NCBI GenBank assembly: GCA_963377175.1
Contig: CAUJNA010000481.1
Coordinates: 44,614-108,613, forward strand
Source of the DNA: Effrenium voratum
Taxonomy: Eukaryota; Sar; Dinophyceae; Suessiales; Symbiodiniaceae
DNA length: 64,000 bases
Direction: 5' to 3'
The position numbers and the translations under genes were made by a program. The notes below the pieces were generated by a model. It was given only the letters and a program-made list of their open reading frames with translations, ran no database searches and was not told the origin of the DNA. This document shows, piece after piece, positions 11,418-22,659 of this stretch (positions within the stretch are counted from its first letter, which is position 1; each line of letters opens with the position of its first letter).

Positions 11418-11520
11418 ACCTGGATCGCCAGTTGCTTTTTTTTTTTGCTCTTCCCCATGCACTTTGCCCCTAAAACCAGCAACAGTGACTGAGCAAAGCA
11501 GCAACGTCGCTATCTAGGCG
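11418..11520. repeat. Family E element, copy 1
   Basis: GGATCGCCAGTTGC ... ATGCACTTTGCCCCTAAAAC, CAGCAACAGTGACTGA, then CGCTATCTAGGCG. The ends GCCAGTTG and CTATCTAGG recur in the copies at 21876, 39169, 42368, 45297 and 53138. Confidence 0.75.
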
Positions 11521-12122
11521 CCCCTATGGCTATGAACTTTGATAGGGAACCACCTCCGAAGTAAATAATTGAATGAATCATCATTGAAAATGAAATCCCC
11601 CAATGGAAATTCAGTCCGATAGGTTCGTCCAGGCTGGTTTCCTCTGCTTCAAAAAGAAACCAGCGAGGTACCATCAAAAACGGGTGGTTTGCCCACCAAA
11701 AAAGGGGTTCCCTCAGAAAAAGACAGACCCATATCTTCTGTGGTTTTGAAGAACACTGAACACTTCAGGTATCCTCTTCCATGTCCGGGGCAAGCATTGA
11801 GCTTGCATACCTCCGGGTGCTTGAATCAATATTTATCGTGTTGTTTTCCCTTGCTTTCTGCAATTCTTTCCTATGGCTCCTATTGCTATGGCCCAACAAG
11901 GGCCCCCCCTAATCCCAATAGGGCCGAACAGCGACCAATAAGGCCTCTCGGGGGCCAATAGGGTTCCTTTTTTGGGGGGTCCCCTCTTTGCGAAGCCCCC
12001 AACAACCATGGGAATCGCTCCATTCTCCATTGCTCTTTGCTCGCTGTCCGGCTCCAGCGATAGGACCCTCCAACGACTAGAGACGGGCCCTAGGAACTTT
12101 TAAAATCTTTCCGCTCACAGCG
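11521..12122. other. No supported feature upstream of the Cys-rich gene
   Basis: A family A-like piece lies at 11690-11720 and a few imperfect CCAATAGGG units near 11915-11965. I see no TATA box, spliced-leader acceptor with support, or other promoter sign. Confidence 0.3.
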
Positions 12123-12200
12123 ATGAAGGCAGCTTTGGTGTGCGCGCTCCTTTTCAAGTCCCGCGCGGAGCCGCTCCTGGAGGAGAGGATGCACGGATCT
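12123..12200 (+). CDS. Cys-rich gene, possible exon 1
   Basis: ATG at 12123 starts MKAALVCALLFKSRAEPLLE. The hydrophobic ALVCALLF with a preceding Lys resembles a short signal peptide. A GC after TCCCGC would end it in phase 0 to fit exon 2. The stretch could also be an internal exon (CACAG lies just upstream) or unrelated. Confidence 0.35.
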
Positions 12201-15200
12201 TTTTTTTTTGTATATATATATCCTCATTTGTATATATATATATCTATATATATATATATATATATTTCATATGGGTGTTTTCGAAGTTTTTGGTTTTCTT
12301 GGGGTGGGAACAAGAGACTTCATATAACTAACCCCTTGTCGGTGGGGTTGGTTTAACGTCGCCTTTTTGGCGGTCAATCGTTCAGTGAGCTTCCTTTGGA
12401 ACCCGTGATGTTGGGGGGATGTCTCGGGCATCCGCTTTGCCCGCTTTTGGTTACAAGCCAAAAGGGGCACCGCCCACCGCTCCAAGGAATTCCCTGTGAG
12501 GGAACTCTCGCAAAAATGGGGGCCCAACTAACAATGAAGGATGGGGATCTTTTTTTTGGGGCTTTTTCTTTGAAGGTTCAATGCTAAGGCGCAGAGGAAT
12601 CGTTTGGTCAACGCATCCGCATGGTGCCCGTTGGCTAAGAGTCGTGTGCCAAGGTCGCAAGACCCCAGGTTAAGATCTCTAAGGGCAAGTCATCAACAAA
12701 TGAGCCACAATCAAAAACGGGCAAGTGCAGTTTAGTAAGGGACACTTCCAACCAGAATTAGGTGAGGCCGCCTGGGTAGTTCTTTACATTGGTTCGAGTA
12801 GACAGTTTTAATGCCAGGTTTGAATTGTGACTCAATTCTCGTGCGTGGGTTTCAATCTATTTAGCAAAGTTGTTTGAATTCTTTTTGGAAGAAGATCATC
12901 TTCAACCTCACCAGTTGTTTCTCCTTCTTGCCTTGTTCGTCGTGCACAAGTTTTGCAAGCCATCACCGCGACCCGCGACTCGCAGAAACGACACGTTGTT
13001 GGGATGTGCTAACGCTGTTACGGGAGCCCGCCGGTGCTGAGGCTAAAAAGGGGCCACGTGAGTGGCGGAGATCCGGCTGTCTAGTTCTTTGAAGCATGGT
13101 TCTGGGTTCACCAAATTTTTGTAGCGATCGGTTTTAATTGTGACTCGCAAGACTAGGACGATGAGTGCGCCTCAAGGTCCTGCGCACTGAACGCCCTCCA
13201 GAAGAAGGTGGCGAAGATGACCTGCAAGGACGTGGTCCCGGGCGATGCCTGCTATGGGGAGGTGATGTGGGCCAAGAAGGAAGGCCGGGATCTTGAGCCT
13301 CGGAGGCTCAGGCTTTCGGCGAGAGGTGGAATCGATCCAAAAGTGGTTGGTGACCCTTTTCCTTGGTTCGAGTGCCACGGGAATGAGGAATGGCTTCAAG
13401 GAAAACCATCCCCGGTTTGGTTTCCTTTAATGGAATCTCCTTCCGGTTCACCAGCAGGTTATTTGAATCCTGAGCTAGTTCTGATGTCCATGAGACAAGT
13501 CCCCTAAAACAAATCCACACCATATACCAGTTTTCTACTTTCCAGGGATGTAAATTCCCACCCGAGTAGGATTACTGCGATCCAGACTCGGCCTAGGGAC
13601 CTAGGATTGACCTGGTGGATTCTTTCTGGGGAGGAGTTCAGCAGCTGAGGGTCCACCAGCTTCGACTTTTTTTTGAACCCCGGGGGTTTTCGTCAGGCAT
13701 CAGGCAGCACCCGAACTGGTATCCTGGACTCACGCCTGACTCCACGACGGCAGACTTCCAGGCCAGTGTCGAAACGTCCTGAAAACAAATGGTGCCCTTA
13801 TTCTAACCTCTCTACTGGAGGACCTAGTTATTCAAGCTTGATTCCTTTTTGGAATTTTAGGTTTTACGGGATCTTGTTTGGACCAGTGCCTACCCTCTGC
13901 CCAATGCACTTCCATGAAAGTTGGAAAGAGCTCCGCCCCCCCAAAATACCAACAAAAAGCGCACATACCCTGGCGATGAATTTTAATAGGGAACCCCCTC
14001 CAAAGCGCTTGGACCTGAATGATGTCCACCATGTCGAGTCCCAATTAAATTTCGACCCCTTTCAGGAGAACCCTCAAATAATTACCACCCAAAAGCGCGA
14101 CCGCATACCACATGTTCGCATACCCCGAGCTGAGGAGATTGTGCACAGCCACAAGCCGGGGAAGTGCCCCCCTCCTTGCGTCTCAGTCGACTCCTGCCAC
14201 ACCGCGCTGCCTGGGGAGAAGTGCTACAGTGACGTGCAGTGGGCCAAGCAGCACGGCATCCGAGAGCACCCGGCGCCTCGGAGCCAGCGCCTCCCATGGG
14301 GATTGGGTTCTGAGTGGGTGTGTAGTACAGCCCATATTACCCGGCCTATGTAATCCTATTCTTGACCGGAGTTTGTTAAGCCCTGGTTTATCTTGATAGG
14401 GGAGTGAACCCCCTTCTTTTAGCGGGGGTTCATTACTTTTGCGGTGCACACCCTTATTGACAGGATGGGTTTGTGAATCCGGGGTTCCCAGTGAGGCCTA
14501 GCATAGCAGAACCAAAAGTCAGTGGATTTGCGCGCCCATGCGAGGGGCGTCCTTTCCTTCAGATTCCTCATTTCATGTTTTTGTATGGTACAAACTATGC
14601 AGCCCCCCTGGTACACATGAGGTCTGGCGCCTCCAAAATGTGTCCAAGCCGGTCCCTAATGCAAAGCTTTTTCGGCCCCAATCCTTCCACCCCAGAGAAA
14701 GCTTCTCCGCACAATCCCACAACACTGTGCAAGGGACATCGATGGGTTTGTGTCAAAACCAGCAATTTCTTTCGGTTTTAGATGGAAGCCCAAAACACAT
14801 CTACCATTTTTTTGCAGCAAACGCCGACTGCAAACACAGGTCAAACACATGAAATATCATCACTTGCCTTCCGGGCATCAACTTGCTCTGGCTCCAGTTC
14901 CGAGAAGAGAAGCAAACCACCGGCGTGCCTCTTCCCTTGAAGCACCCAGGCGAAAGAAACCATTTTGACCCCAAAGGTGATGCTTAAGACCATCCTTCGT
15001 TCGGGAGGTGCCGTCTCCTTCGGGAAATATCGCCTCCGGGAAGTACCGCCTTTCCCATGTCCCAAACCCCAAGCGTGGGCCCCCCCCAACCCCCCCCCAA
15101 CCCCCCCCAAACGCCCCCGAGGGCTGGTACCACGGCCTCTCGGCAGCCTCCACCGACTTCGACTTCCAGCTGGAAATCCACACCACGCGCCCGGACAAGT

Positions 15201-18200
15201 GCCCCATGCGCCTCGACGAAAGAAAAAAAACGCGCGCGAGAGAGAGGAAGCGGGCGGGGCTTTGAGCGGGGAAGGGTGGGGCGAGTCTTTTTTTTGGTGC
15301 GTTTGTGGCTTGGAGGGCGGCTTTTTTGGTTTGGGTTGGTTGGAAGGGCCCCCCCCCCCCAAAAGAAACAGTTTTGCGGGGGTCGGAATCCCTTTCATAC
15401 ATACCTCAAACCCTTGAATACTTTACCCAGAGCAGCAATTTATGTCTCCTGCAAGTCCAGGTTTCGACCAGCTTGGTGAGAGCTGCAAACTTTGAGAGTT
15501 GGGTTTGTGGCATCCCACTCCCTCTAAACTCACCCAATAGGAGTCTGGTTTGGATTTTTTCTCCTATTCGGCCGTGCACAGACCCTTTTTGGGGACTAGG
15601 ATTGTCATGTTTTCCTTTACTACGGAAAGGGTTGACACACCCAAGGCGATGTTGAAACCCAATAAGCATGGGGTCCATTGTGCCCTTAGACAGTCCCAAT
15701 ATGAGCCGGATCCGCTCAATGCTTGGATCCGCTTGAACTGGTTCTCGGGCCAAGAAAAGTCCCAGAAAAGTCCCATGGCAAGAGTCCCAAGTTTCCCTTG
15801 GTGACAGTGGGATCAAGGGGTTTATCCAACCACTTCTGTGATACAAGTTGGAATCTCCCCCTTTATAAGCCCTTTTTGTCGTATCACAGAAGTGGTCATT
15901 TCCCACAACCCTGCTTGGTGATGTTTTGGGCGTTGCGTTCGCATCGGAACAAGAAAAAGCTGACGATCACTCGCAGATGCGTCGCACGCGACGTATCTGC
16001 GCACTGCTTTTCTCACAAAGAAAAATGTCAATCGTCAGGACTTGGACCACAGGTTTCAGTCCTTGGCAACAAGTCCCCCCTGTTGATGGACAACATCCTT
16101 TGATTGGTGATTCATGAGGTATTCATGTTTTTTCCCCAACAGCTGAAAGCTTTGGGGTCTCAGCCCAGATAGGCTCCGGGGTGGTCCGGGGCGGCCCTGA
16201 GGTAAGGTTCCACGAGGGTTCCACCAGGGTTCCTTCGCTTGACACAGGTCGGATTTTGGGTATTGGACCCTAAAACAGTTGATTACTTTTTTCAGCGGGG
16301 TCAACAGCAACCAACCAGGGCAACCCATTGTGGGGTTAATGTCGACCTCGGATTAACCAACCTCAGTTTGTGAATAGGGGGGGGTGGGGGTCAGTCCCCA
16401 GGAAAACAAACAGGGGTTGATCAACCCGGGCCCATTACTCCTATTTCGAGATTTCCTAGATCCTCTACTTGGCTCCAAGGGTTTTCTGGGGTTTCCTGAC
16501 TGCTGGGTTGGATCTTTAGACTACATTTTGGTTGAAAGCAAGGCAGAAACCCACAAAAAGTCAAACTTGTTGTAGATAATTATCAACAGCAAGCCTAAAA
16601 ATTGAGGTCTCGCGTCCTATTTTGACGCCCGGTCGTCAGACCGCCCGAGCCGGAGGCCCTGCAACACCCAGCCGGGCGCCCCGGCGGAGCCGGAGGTGCC
16701 AGAGGTGGCGCCGGAGCCAGAGCTTCCGGCGCCGGTGCCGGAGCCGGAGCTGCCGGAGGAGGCGGGGTGTGGTGGGGGTGGGGTGGGTGGGGGTGGGGTG
16801 GGTGGACTTATGTACGCCCTAGCCTGATCCGCTGGTTCGCTTGCTGATCTGCTGCTTCGGGTGGTGGTAGCCACGACCTGGAAGGAAAACCCCAAAACAC
16901 ACCACACGCAGCTGCTCAGTGATCCGCTGATGCGCTGGTCCGCTCCGCTGCTGATCCGCTCCGCTGCTGATCCACTGGCTGACCGCTGTTCCGCTGGCTG
17001 CCTTTGCCCCGCCCCTGGGCCCCTAAGTGTTTTTGAGTTTGGTCTGCTAGCTTGAAGCAAAGCAGATTGGCATCCACAGACGCTTCCGGCCACGCGGGGT
17101 GCTCGAAGACAGCACGGCCGTGAAGACGGCGATGGCTTGCGGCCACCTGGACCAAAGACGCACAGCGCTTAGTTTCAAGAGAGCTGAAGTCTCCATGCTT
17201 GGCTTCCATGCCAGGCCCGAGCGCTTCTCCCAGGTCTAGGCCTTCTCGTAAAGCCCTGCCGGAGAAATTTCTCTGCTTGCCCGGTCACTCGCCCCGCTCC
17301 TCCTCCGCTGCGAGATTTGGCTCATCTTCTGCCCCACGCTTGCGCTTAGGAACAGGCTCCCTTTCTTTTGAAAAGGGCTTTGTGAGCTCTGTTCATTGAT
17401 TCGATCAAAAATCTCGAAGGGTCAAGCCACAAAGGCTTGATCACCAACACGTTGCCTTCTTCTTCAGCTGCCTGCATGACGGGAGCCCAATTCTCCTGCT
17501 GCAAGCGCAGCCTCCTCTGCACCGAGGCACCATGCAGCCCATATCCGTACGTGAGGTCGCGGGCTTGTTGCAGAGTGAGCGGGGCTTCTGCCGAGTCAAG
17601 GCAGCGAAATCTTCTGCATCATATGGCGCCGCTGACTGGCCCAACATTTGGCCCACAAAATCTTCAGCATGTGGCCCAGCTGCATCGGGATCTGAGGCGA
17701 CCTCACCAACAGCAATGTCTATATTGAGCGCTGCTAGCAAACGTAAGAGCTTCCTATAGAAGCCTTGCATCGACTAAGCAAGGCGCAATCTTCATCAGCA
17801 AGAAAGCCCGCTGCAAGTGGCCTCGCTGGTTAGAGAGATGCCACTGCTGATCAGCCTCAATCGATTTGCAAAACCTCGTCAGGCTGTAGCTAATTACCCT
17901 CGCAACGGCAGGCACTGAGTTGTGGAAGCAGCGTGCTCGAGATACTATCAACAAGTGGGCCGCGGGAAGGACATGAGTGATGCTGTGACTTGCTCCCTGC
18001 CACTTGTCATTGCACTTTGCGCAGGTCCCGTGTTGCTGCTTGTAGCAACACACACCTGACTGCAAGATTGCCACAAAGCGCCTAGTGCCGGACGTCTTGA
18101 CGATCAATCGCTGCGCCCAGGTCGCGCTATTTGATCAGAAGGCAGGGTAGGGTAGGTCAATGTCTCGCTGACAAAATCAGCGCTTCAAAGAGTGGGGGAT

Positions 18201-21200
18201 TGCTGAGAGGGTGTCTTGGTGTGATTTCTTGCAGCCCAGGTAACTTGGAAAGGCGCCCATTGCTGACAGCGCATGTTGCAAACGTGTCAACCCCGCAGCC
18301 AAAGTGACTCAAGTGCTTTTTGACAGACACGGCGCCATGTCCCAGTCTAACTTGGGCCGGCAATACTTGCCGGCCATGAAGCCGTGGATCGTGAGGCCCG
18401 CGCCTCCGCCGGCCCGCGCCGGAACCATGATGGCGGCCATCAGGACGAAGTTCGAGGTTGCGCTCGAGCGCTCCCGCTTCCCCGAGTCTAACTGGACCGT
18501 CGTGGGCATCACGGCCGCGTATTTGCTGACTGCGCCCTCGCAGCAGCTGGCCGACATGCCGAAGTGGATCGTGTCTTCAACCTGGTGCACATCCTCACGA
18601 GCCCATGCCACCGCTTTACCCAGACCTACGCTGTGAGGGCTTCCCACTGAGTTCCGCTTTGCAATGCGCTTGTTTCCTTCTGCGTCAATGTCGAGTCAAC
18701 TATGCGCAGACAAGAAAGTCTTCAATGACAGGCCACGCAGAGGAGTGCGCGAGGGAATTGAACGGCATCATTCGCAAGAAGGTCCAGCAAGAAATCCAGT
18801 TCCAACAGGAGGGAGTGCTTGCGGGGCTATTCGTTGTTGTCCCAGTTGTTAGTATGGAAATTGGAAGACACTAAAGAAGTAGAAAAGCCAAGGAAGCTGA
18901 AGGCAAACATAGGATGTGGCTTGGACGGAGGGGCTGCCAGGAGGCGTGGCTTTGGGTTTGGCAAGGGTGTGACCAGCTTGCTCTGAGTTCATCCAGTCAT
19001 GCCAAAATGCGCAACCTTTTTTTGTTTGAGCAACTTCAGCGCCAGGATGCGTGGTGGTAGTTCTGGGCAACCTTGATGAGGCCTATGCCTTCTTGACTGC
19101 GTTTGGGCTCTTGGCAGACAATAGTGCGGGGAAGGACGGCAAGAAGGCCAGCAAGGTGAACCCGCACCAATTGTCACTTTGTAAGCTTCTTCCTCAGCTC
19201 GGTCAACCAAGACCGGGGTTCGCGCGGGAGTCCAGCCCTGTCAGCTTGCAAGTGACGTGCAACATGCGCCCCACACAATTCATCCCCACGGAGTGGTCGG
19301 AGACCGGGTCTCATCATGCGGACGGACACCCTATCAGCCGGACGAGAATATGAGCCGACTCCGTTTCCGAAAGACTTCACGGAGGTGACCGGCTACCTTG
19401 GCCAGCAGAGCATACTCGCCGGGTGACCGCTGCGTGATCCGGCTCATGCGCTGATCCGCTGGCGATGCACTGATTCCCTGGTGATCCGCTAGTCCGCTAA
19501 TCCGCTGATCCGCTATGTGCTGGGTGATCCGCTGATCCGCTGGTCCGCTGGTCTGCTGATACGCTGCATAATCCGCTGATCCGCTGGCTGATCTGCTGAT
19601 TTGCTGGTCCGCTGGGTGATCCGCTGATCCGCTGGAGATCCGCTGATCTGCTGGGTGATGGCCAGGGCCTGGGACGTACATGAGTGGGTGGGTGGGGGGA
19701 GAGTGTGTTGTGGTGGGGTTCCGTGTTAAACGGATGTAGACAAACGGGTGGATCCCAACCAATGTTGAACCACGGTTATAACCCTGCTAGCTTGAATTTC
19801 CATGGTTTCACCTACCCCAACCCACCAAAAACCACTTGCATCAAAATCATCTCACTCTCTCTGTGTCTTGATTGATTCGCGAGCACGAAGGAAGTGAAGA
19901 GAGAAGAGAGCCTTATTTTTCAACTACTATCTATTTTTGTTTTCTCTATTCATCTTGGGATTTCTCTTTCCCAAGCTTATGAATGATAAAGAGTGAGGGA
20001 CTGGAATGATAAAGGAGAAGAAGATGACTGGACGGGCTTCTTTCTTCATCCGTATCACTCCTTTCCTATCTATTCCTCTAATCCTTCGTTTTTTCAATCA
20101 TATCTTCCCTTGGATCCCTTTCACGGAGAAAGGGACGGGGAAAATATAGACATAGAAAAACACTTTGGGTCACTCCATATGGGGAACGCAAAGGAAAACC
20201 CCTCCGTTTTGTGGGTCCCCCCCAAAAAGGAGGATCCCTGCTGTCTCCCGACCCATCCCTCCACTTTTCTCACCTTCTCCCCACGTGTCCTGGTGCCTGC
20301 TGACTTGGACCAACTTGTCCCCTGCTTCAGCTTGGTGTCTTCCTGACGCGCACGACCGCTCAAAATACCGAAAAGCTGCGACACGAGCTCACACCACCAC
20401 CTTTTCTTTTCCCCCGGTGGCTCCTCGTTTGGCGCGCCCTGCGAGGCTTGAACGACCACTTTTGATACGAGCGAATGAATCAATGAATCAATCCCAGCTC
20501 GGTCCTTCCTGCGCCGCCCAGGCTCTGAAAGGACGAGATCGCTCGTAATGTGAAGTGCCAAGGTCAAAGTGCACTTCTTGGAGCTTCAGAAAATCGCAGC
20601 TGTCGCAGTACACAGTAGCATGACGAGTACTCCTGCAGCCAGCTGGCAGGTTGCAATGTTTTAGTCACGGAAGTAGTGTGCAAAATACAGAATTGGAGCG
20701 ACGACGCAAACGTTCGCAACACTGAAGCACGATCACAGAAGGACACACATAAAGACGTGGATGGCGAAGCTTTTGCCTGGAAACTCTTTGACAGATTCTG
20801 TAATACAGACTTTGTGCACAGACATTTGCAGGAGCATATTTTCTTGCGCCAAACTCTGGCACCAACCTTGGCACCTGAAAGTGTATGGCTTGCCCTAGTG
20901 GCAGTCATCCTATTGAACCTGCAGGTGGGATTTTGGGATGTCTGGTGCCACATCCTTTTGAGCCATTCACGGCAAGACCCGGGCTCACCTTATCAACCAC
21001 CCACCAACCCTGGTTGTTCAAACCTCCGCCATGATTTTTCCAAGCCACAATCACAACCCGGGTGGATGAAAGTTGAGGGGGATAGTCCCAACGATTCTCA
21101 GGCGCGGATGGTTTTGAGCAGGCCAGGTTTTTGGTTGTTTTTCGAAGGGAAGCCAAAAGGCAAGCCGCAATTTTGGGGAATCCTAGACAAGGACCATGTC

Positions 21201-21595
21201 CGCATCTCTCTCCCTTTGGTCGTTAGGACATGATGATAGACAACTTTCCTTCCCATTCCTTTCCCTCTCTCAACCTTATCTCACACACCCATGCTTGACA
21301 GAGAGAAAGAGATGGGGTGAGATATAGGTGAGAGGGAGGCGAGAAGCGACGAAGCGACCCAACATTCCAGATCCTCTTTCTCTCATCTGGGCCTTGTTCC
21401 CTTCAAGAGATACCAGAGGTACCAGAGGTGCCAGAGGAGCCAGAGGAAGTCGTGGAGGTGCCGATGCCCACGGTGATCCCAGAGACTCAGGCGCCCACTC
21501 AGGCGCCCACTGAGGCCCCGCAGACTGAGACCGAGGCGCCCCGCGCGCCCTCCCCATGCCATCAGCAGGATCAGCACGAGCCTGGGACGAGATGA
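12123..21595 (+). CDS. Gene for a modular Cys-rich protein (exons 1-7)
   Basis: A split gene whose exons 2-6 join in phase. The product has two tandem copies of a module of this order: Cys, PGxxCY, WAK/WAKQHG, IRxHPxWYxGL, FQ, H, KCPxPC. The first copy begins after DDECASRSCALNALQ. Pro/Glu-rich then Pro/Thr-rich linkers follow. I recall CALNALQ, HPxWYPGL and CHTAxxGExCY motifs as frequent in dinoflagellate proteins, often N-terminal to other domains; their function is not known to me. The even spacing of Cys fits an extracytoplasmic, disulphide-bonded protein. A hydrophobic start at 12123 might be a signal peptide but is not secure. GC donors follow exons 2, 4, 5 and 6. The 3' end is open: either the TGA at 21593 or further exons. 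A transposon-like element fills intron 6. Confidence 0.7.
12201..13150. repeat. Intron 1: TA array and two family C copies
   Basis: TA-rich microsatellite 12211-12267; family C copy 2 at about 12700-12836 (GAGCCACAATCAAAAACGGG ... TTTGAATTGTGACTCA); truncated copy 3 at about 13090-13150 ending GATCGGTTTTAATTGTGACTC. The acceptor of exon 2 (GACTAG) lies directly after that end. Confidence 0.7.
13157..13283 (+). CDS. Cys-rich gene exon 2 (module 1, first part)
   Basis: The frame opens after TAG with DDECASRSCALNALQKK and continues MTCKDVVPGDACYGEVMWAK then KEG. GC follows at 13284, leaving one base of a Gly codon. Exon 3 supplies the other two, giving KEG-IRQHP without a break. Confidence 0.75.
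13697..13765 (+). CDS. Cys-rich gene exon 3 (module 1, WYPGL part)
   Basis: Starts after TCAG at 13697 and reads IRQHPNWYPGLTPDSTTADF then QA; the GT of GTGTCG follows at 13766, phase 1. HPxWYPGL is the most recognisable part of the module. A family B remnant lies in the following intron (about 13790-13829). Confidence 0.8.
14130..14272 (+). CDS. Cys-rich gene exon 4 (KCPPPC, CHTALPGEKCY, WAKQHGI)
   Basis: Starts after CCGAG with two bases completing a codon from exon 3, reads EEIVHSHKPGKCPPPC (end of module 1), then SCHTALPGEKCYSDVQWAKQ and HGIREHP (start of module 2). The GC donor after CACCCG is phase 0, and exon 5 continues with GWYHGL. Confidence 0.85.
14273..15121. other. Intron 4, no recognised element
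   Basis: About 850 bp. A C-rich tract (15070-15118) precedes the acceptor. I find no clear copy of the dispersed families. Confidence 0.4.
15122..15207 (+). CDS. Cys-rich gene exon 5 (module 2, WYHGL part)
   Basis: AG at 15120-15121, then GWYHGLSAASTDFDFQLEIH and TTRPDKCP. It ends after AT with a GC donor; the next exon starts G CCC TGC, restoring KCPMPC, the same KCPxPC motif as in exon 4. This motif match across the splice is strong support for both borders. Confidence 0.85.
15208..16655. repeat. Intron 5 with a small hairpin and a family F copy
   Basis: Perfect 15-bp inverted repeat CCACTTCTGTGATAC / GTATCACAGAAGTGG at 15830-15895. Family F copy 1 at about 16134-16245 starts CCCCAACAGCTGAAAGC and carries two GGTTCCACxAGG units. 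A family J-like tail lies at 16265-16330. Confidence 0.6.
16656..16761 (+). CDS. Cys-rich gene exon 6 (Pro/Glu linker)
   Basis: Starts after CGGAG, completes KCPMPC, then PCNTQPGAPAEPEVPEVAPE followed by PELPAPVPEPELPEE. This is an extended, acidic Pro/Glu spacer. The GC donor after GAGGAG is phase 0. The opposite strand is also open but has no such bias. Confidence 0.75.
16828..16985. repeat. Left TGATCCGCTG array of the element
   Basis: Imperfect CTGATCCGCTGGTCCGCT-like units, interrupted at 16860-16915. Confidence 0.75.
17290..18107 (-). pseudogene. Eroded coding sequence of the candidate transposon
   Basis: Read on the minus strand, protein-like sequence runs on but changes frame at least three times. 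The first segment (18107 to about 17758) has HLQRAFLLMKIAPCLVDA; the second (about 17770-17590) KLLRLLAALNIDIAVGEVAS; the third (about 17585-17360) LTLQQARDLTYGYGLHGAS and NVLVIKPLWLDPSRF; then PVPKRKRGAEDEPNLAAEEE, a basic-acidic tail like a nuclear signal. No introns are apparent. I recognise no family. The frame changes look like 1-nt indels, which suggests a dead copy. 18304-18640 is open on both strands and may be part of it. Confidence 0.45.
18989..19380 (-). other. Further open minus-strand segments in the element
   Basis: Two overlapping minus frames (19174-19380 and 18989-19210) and a plus frame (19051-19353). They may be the N-terminal part of the same eroded gene. Nothing recognised. 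Confidence 0.2.
19432..19660. repeat. Right TGATCCGCTG array of the element
   Basis: More than fifteen imperfect units such as GTGATCCGCTGATCCGCTGG, in the same orientation as the left array. Confidence 0.8.
19690..21400. other. Rest of intron 6; one uncertain open frame
   Basis: Mostly unique. The plus frame 20676-20910 (EAFAWKLFDRFCNTDFVHRH) looks protein-like, but the minus strand is open too (20564-20953). A family C fragment lies at about 21048-21110. Confidence 0.25.
21410..21595 (+). CDS. Cys-rich gene exon 7 (Pro/Glu/Thr linker)
   Basis: A pyrimidine-rich tract and CAAGAG precede IPEVPEVPEEPEEVVEVPMP, then TVIPETQAPTQAPTEAPQTE and TEAPRAPSP. The 12-nt unit CAGGCGCCCACT is tandemly duplicated. 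Start phase 0 fits exon 6. The frame meets TGA at 21593; GC sites at CGC|GC or T|GC earlier could instead end the exon. Confidence 0.7.
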   Translation: MPEVPEVPEEPEEVVEVPMPTVIPETQAPTQAPTEAPQTETEAPRAPSPCHQQDQHEPGTR

Positions 21596-22417
21596 GGGCG
21601 ACTTTTGTGCTGGGCGAACAAAAAATGCCAAAGGAAACCAAAGGGAAAACCGTGGGGGGGGGGGTCCGCTATTTTAAGACACCTCGTCGATGATTTACGT
21701 GGGCTCGGAGGTCATTTGGCATCAGTTTTTCATTTGCAGCTTCTGCTGGGTTGAAGGTGCCTGGGGTGCCTGGCTTGAAGCTGGGTGTGCCCAGAAGTTG
21801 TTGCCTAGGGAAACAGTAGAGACCATCAACAAAGCCCCTGAAGGCGTGTACTAAAATAGGCGGATTTCCAAAATGACTGCCTAGATCGCCAAGTTGCTGC
21901 TTGTGTTTTGCAGTCACTGTTGCGATCGTTTTTCGGGGTAAGGTGCATGGAAAAAGTGATAGCAACTGGCGATCCAGGCAGAAGCAAAGCCCCTGTTCGC
22001 GGGATGCACTTCACCGGTGGGAAACACAGGTTGTCATGAGACAAGGTTGTCATGAGACAGGGTCCCCGAGGAACGCCTTGAAGCTCCTCAATTGGGACAC
22101 CTTCTTAACTTGGGTTCTGAGAACCCGAATAAGGCAAAACATGTTTTCAGGGTTGTGGGGGCCGGCTCTGCCTCCAAGTGGTTGTGTCTTGTAAAATAGG
22201 TTCCAAAATGGGTGGTGAATTCACCTACCACCCAAAATGGAATCCCAAACGGTTTTGACAACCACAGCCAAATATCAAAAGGTACTTTTAGTGGGTAAAA
22301 TTCGAAATTTCCAAGCACTAAACACGAAAAGGCCAAGAAGCCAAAGAACCGGATGGCCAGGAATCGAAGCCACGTCTTTTTTTTTCCCCCCCGGCGCGTC
22401 GAGCTTCCTTTTCCGAG
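21596..22417. repeat. Family E and inverted family D copies, otherwise nothing
   Basis: Family E copy 2 at 21876-21985: GCCTAGATCGCCAAGTTGC ... GCAACTGGCGATCCAGGC, ends clearly inverted. Family D in inverse orientation at about 22190-22262. Confidence 0.7.
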
Positions 22418-22531
22418 GAGCGTGAGGCCTGCGAGCAGGGGATCATCCGCGCGGAGCAGCTGGCGCGGGAGCAGGCGGAGCGCGCGGAGCAGGAGGCGCA
22501 GCGGCAGCACGACGCCAGCATCCCCCTGGAC
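22418..22531 (+). CDS. Coiled-coil exon, gene boundary unresolved
   Basis: Between TCCGAG and GTGAAG, exactly 38 codons: EREACEQGIIRAEQLAREQA then ERAEQEAQRQHDASIPLD. Strong helix/heptad composition like the kinesin exons further right. Phase 0 at both ends. It could belong to the kinesin gene or to a separate gene ending at 23092. Confidence 0.6.
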
Positions 22532-22659
22532 GTGAAGCAGAACGCGCCTCGCGCAAGCGAGCGCAAGCGTTGCGAGCGAGCGCTGGGCGCTGTGAGGTTT
22601 TTTCCCGAAGACGCGCGCCCTTTTTTTTTGTGCGGGAAGAATCCGCGCGGAAAACGCGG

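Larger units (their letters stand above)
16810..19681. mobile_element. Candidate DNA transposon in intron 6 (2.87 kb)
   Basis: The ends are inverted copies: ATGTACGCCCTAGCC on the left, and on the right CGTACAT, whose inverse continues ATGTACGTCCCAGGCC. Inside each end is a dense array of TGATCCGCTG-type units (about 16828-16985 and 19432-19660), in the same orientation at both ends and found nowhere else in the window. GTGGGTGG lies just outside both ends and may be a target duplication, but it is low complexity. The interior lacks the dispersed intron repeats and holds long, frame-shifted coding-like sequence on the minus strand. I cannot name a superfamily. Alternative: an intronless retrogene with satellite-like flanks. 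Confidence 0.45.
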
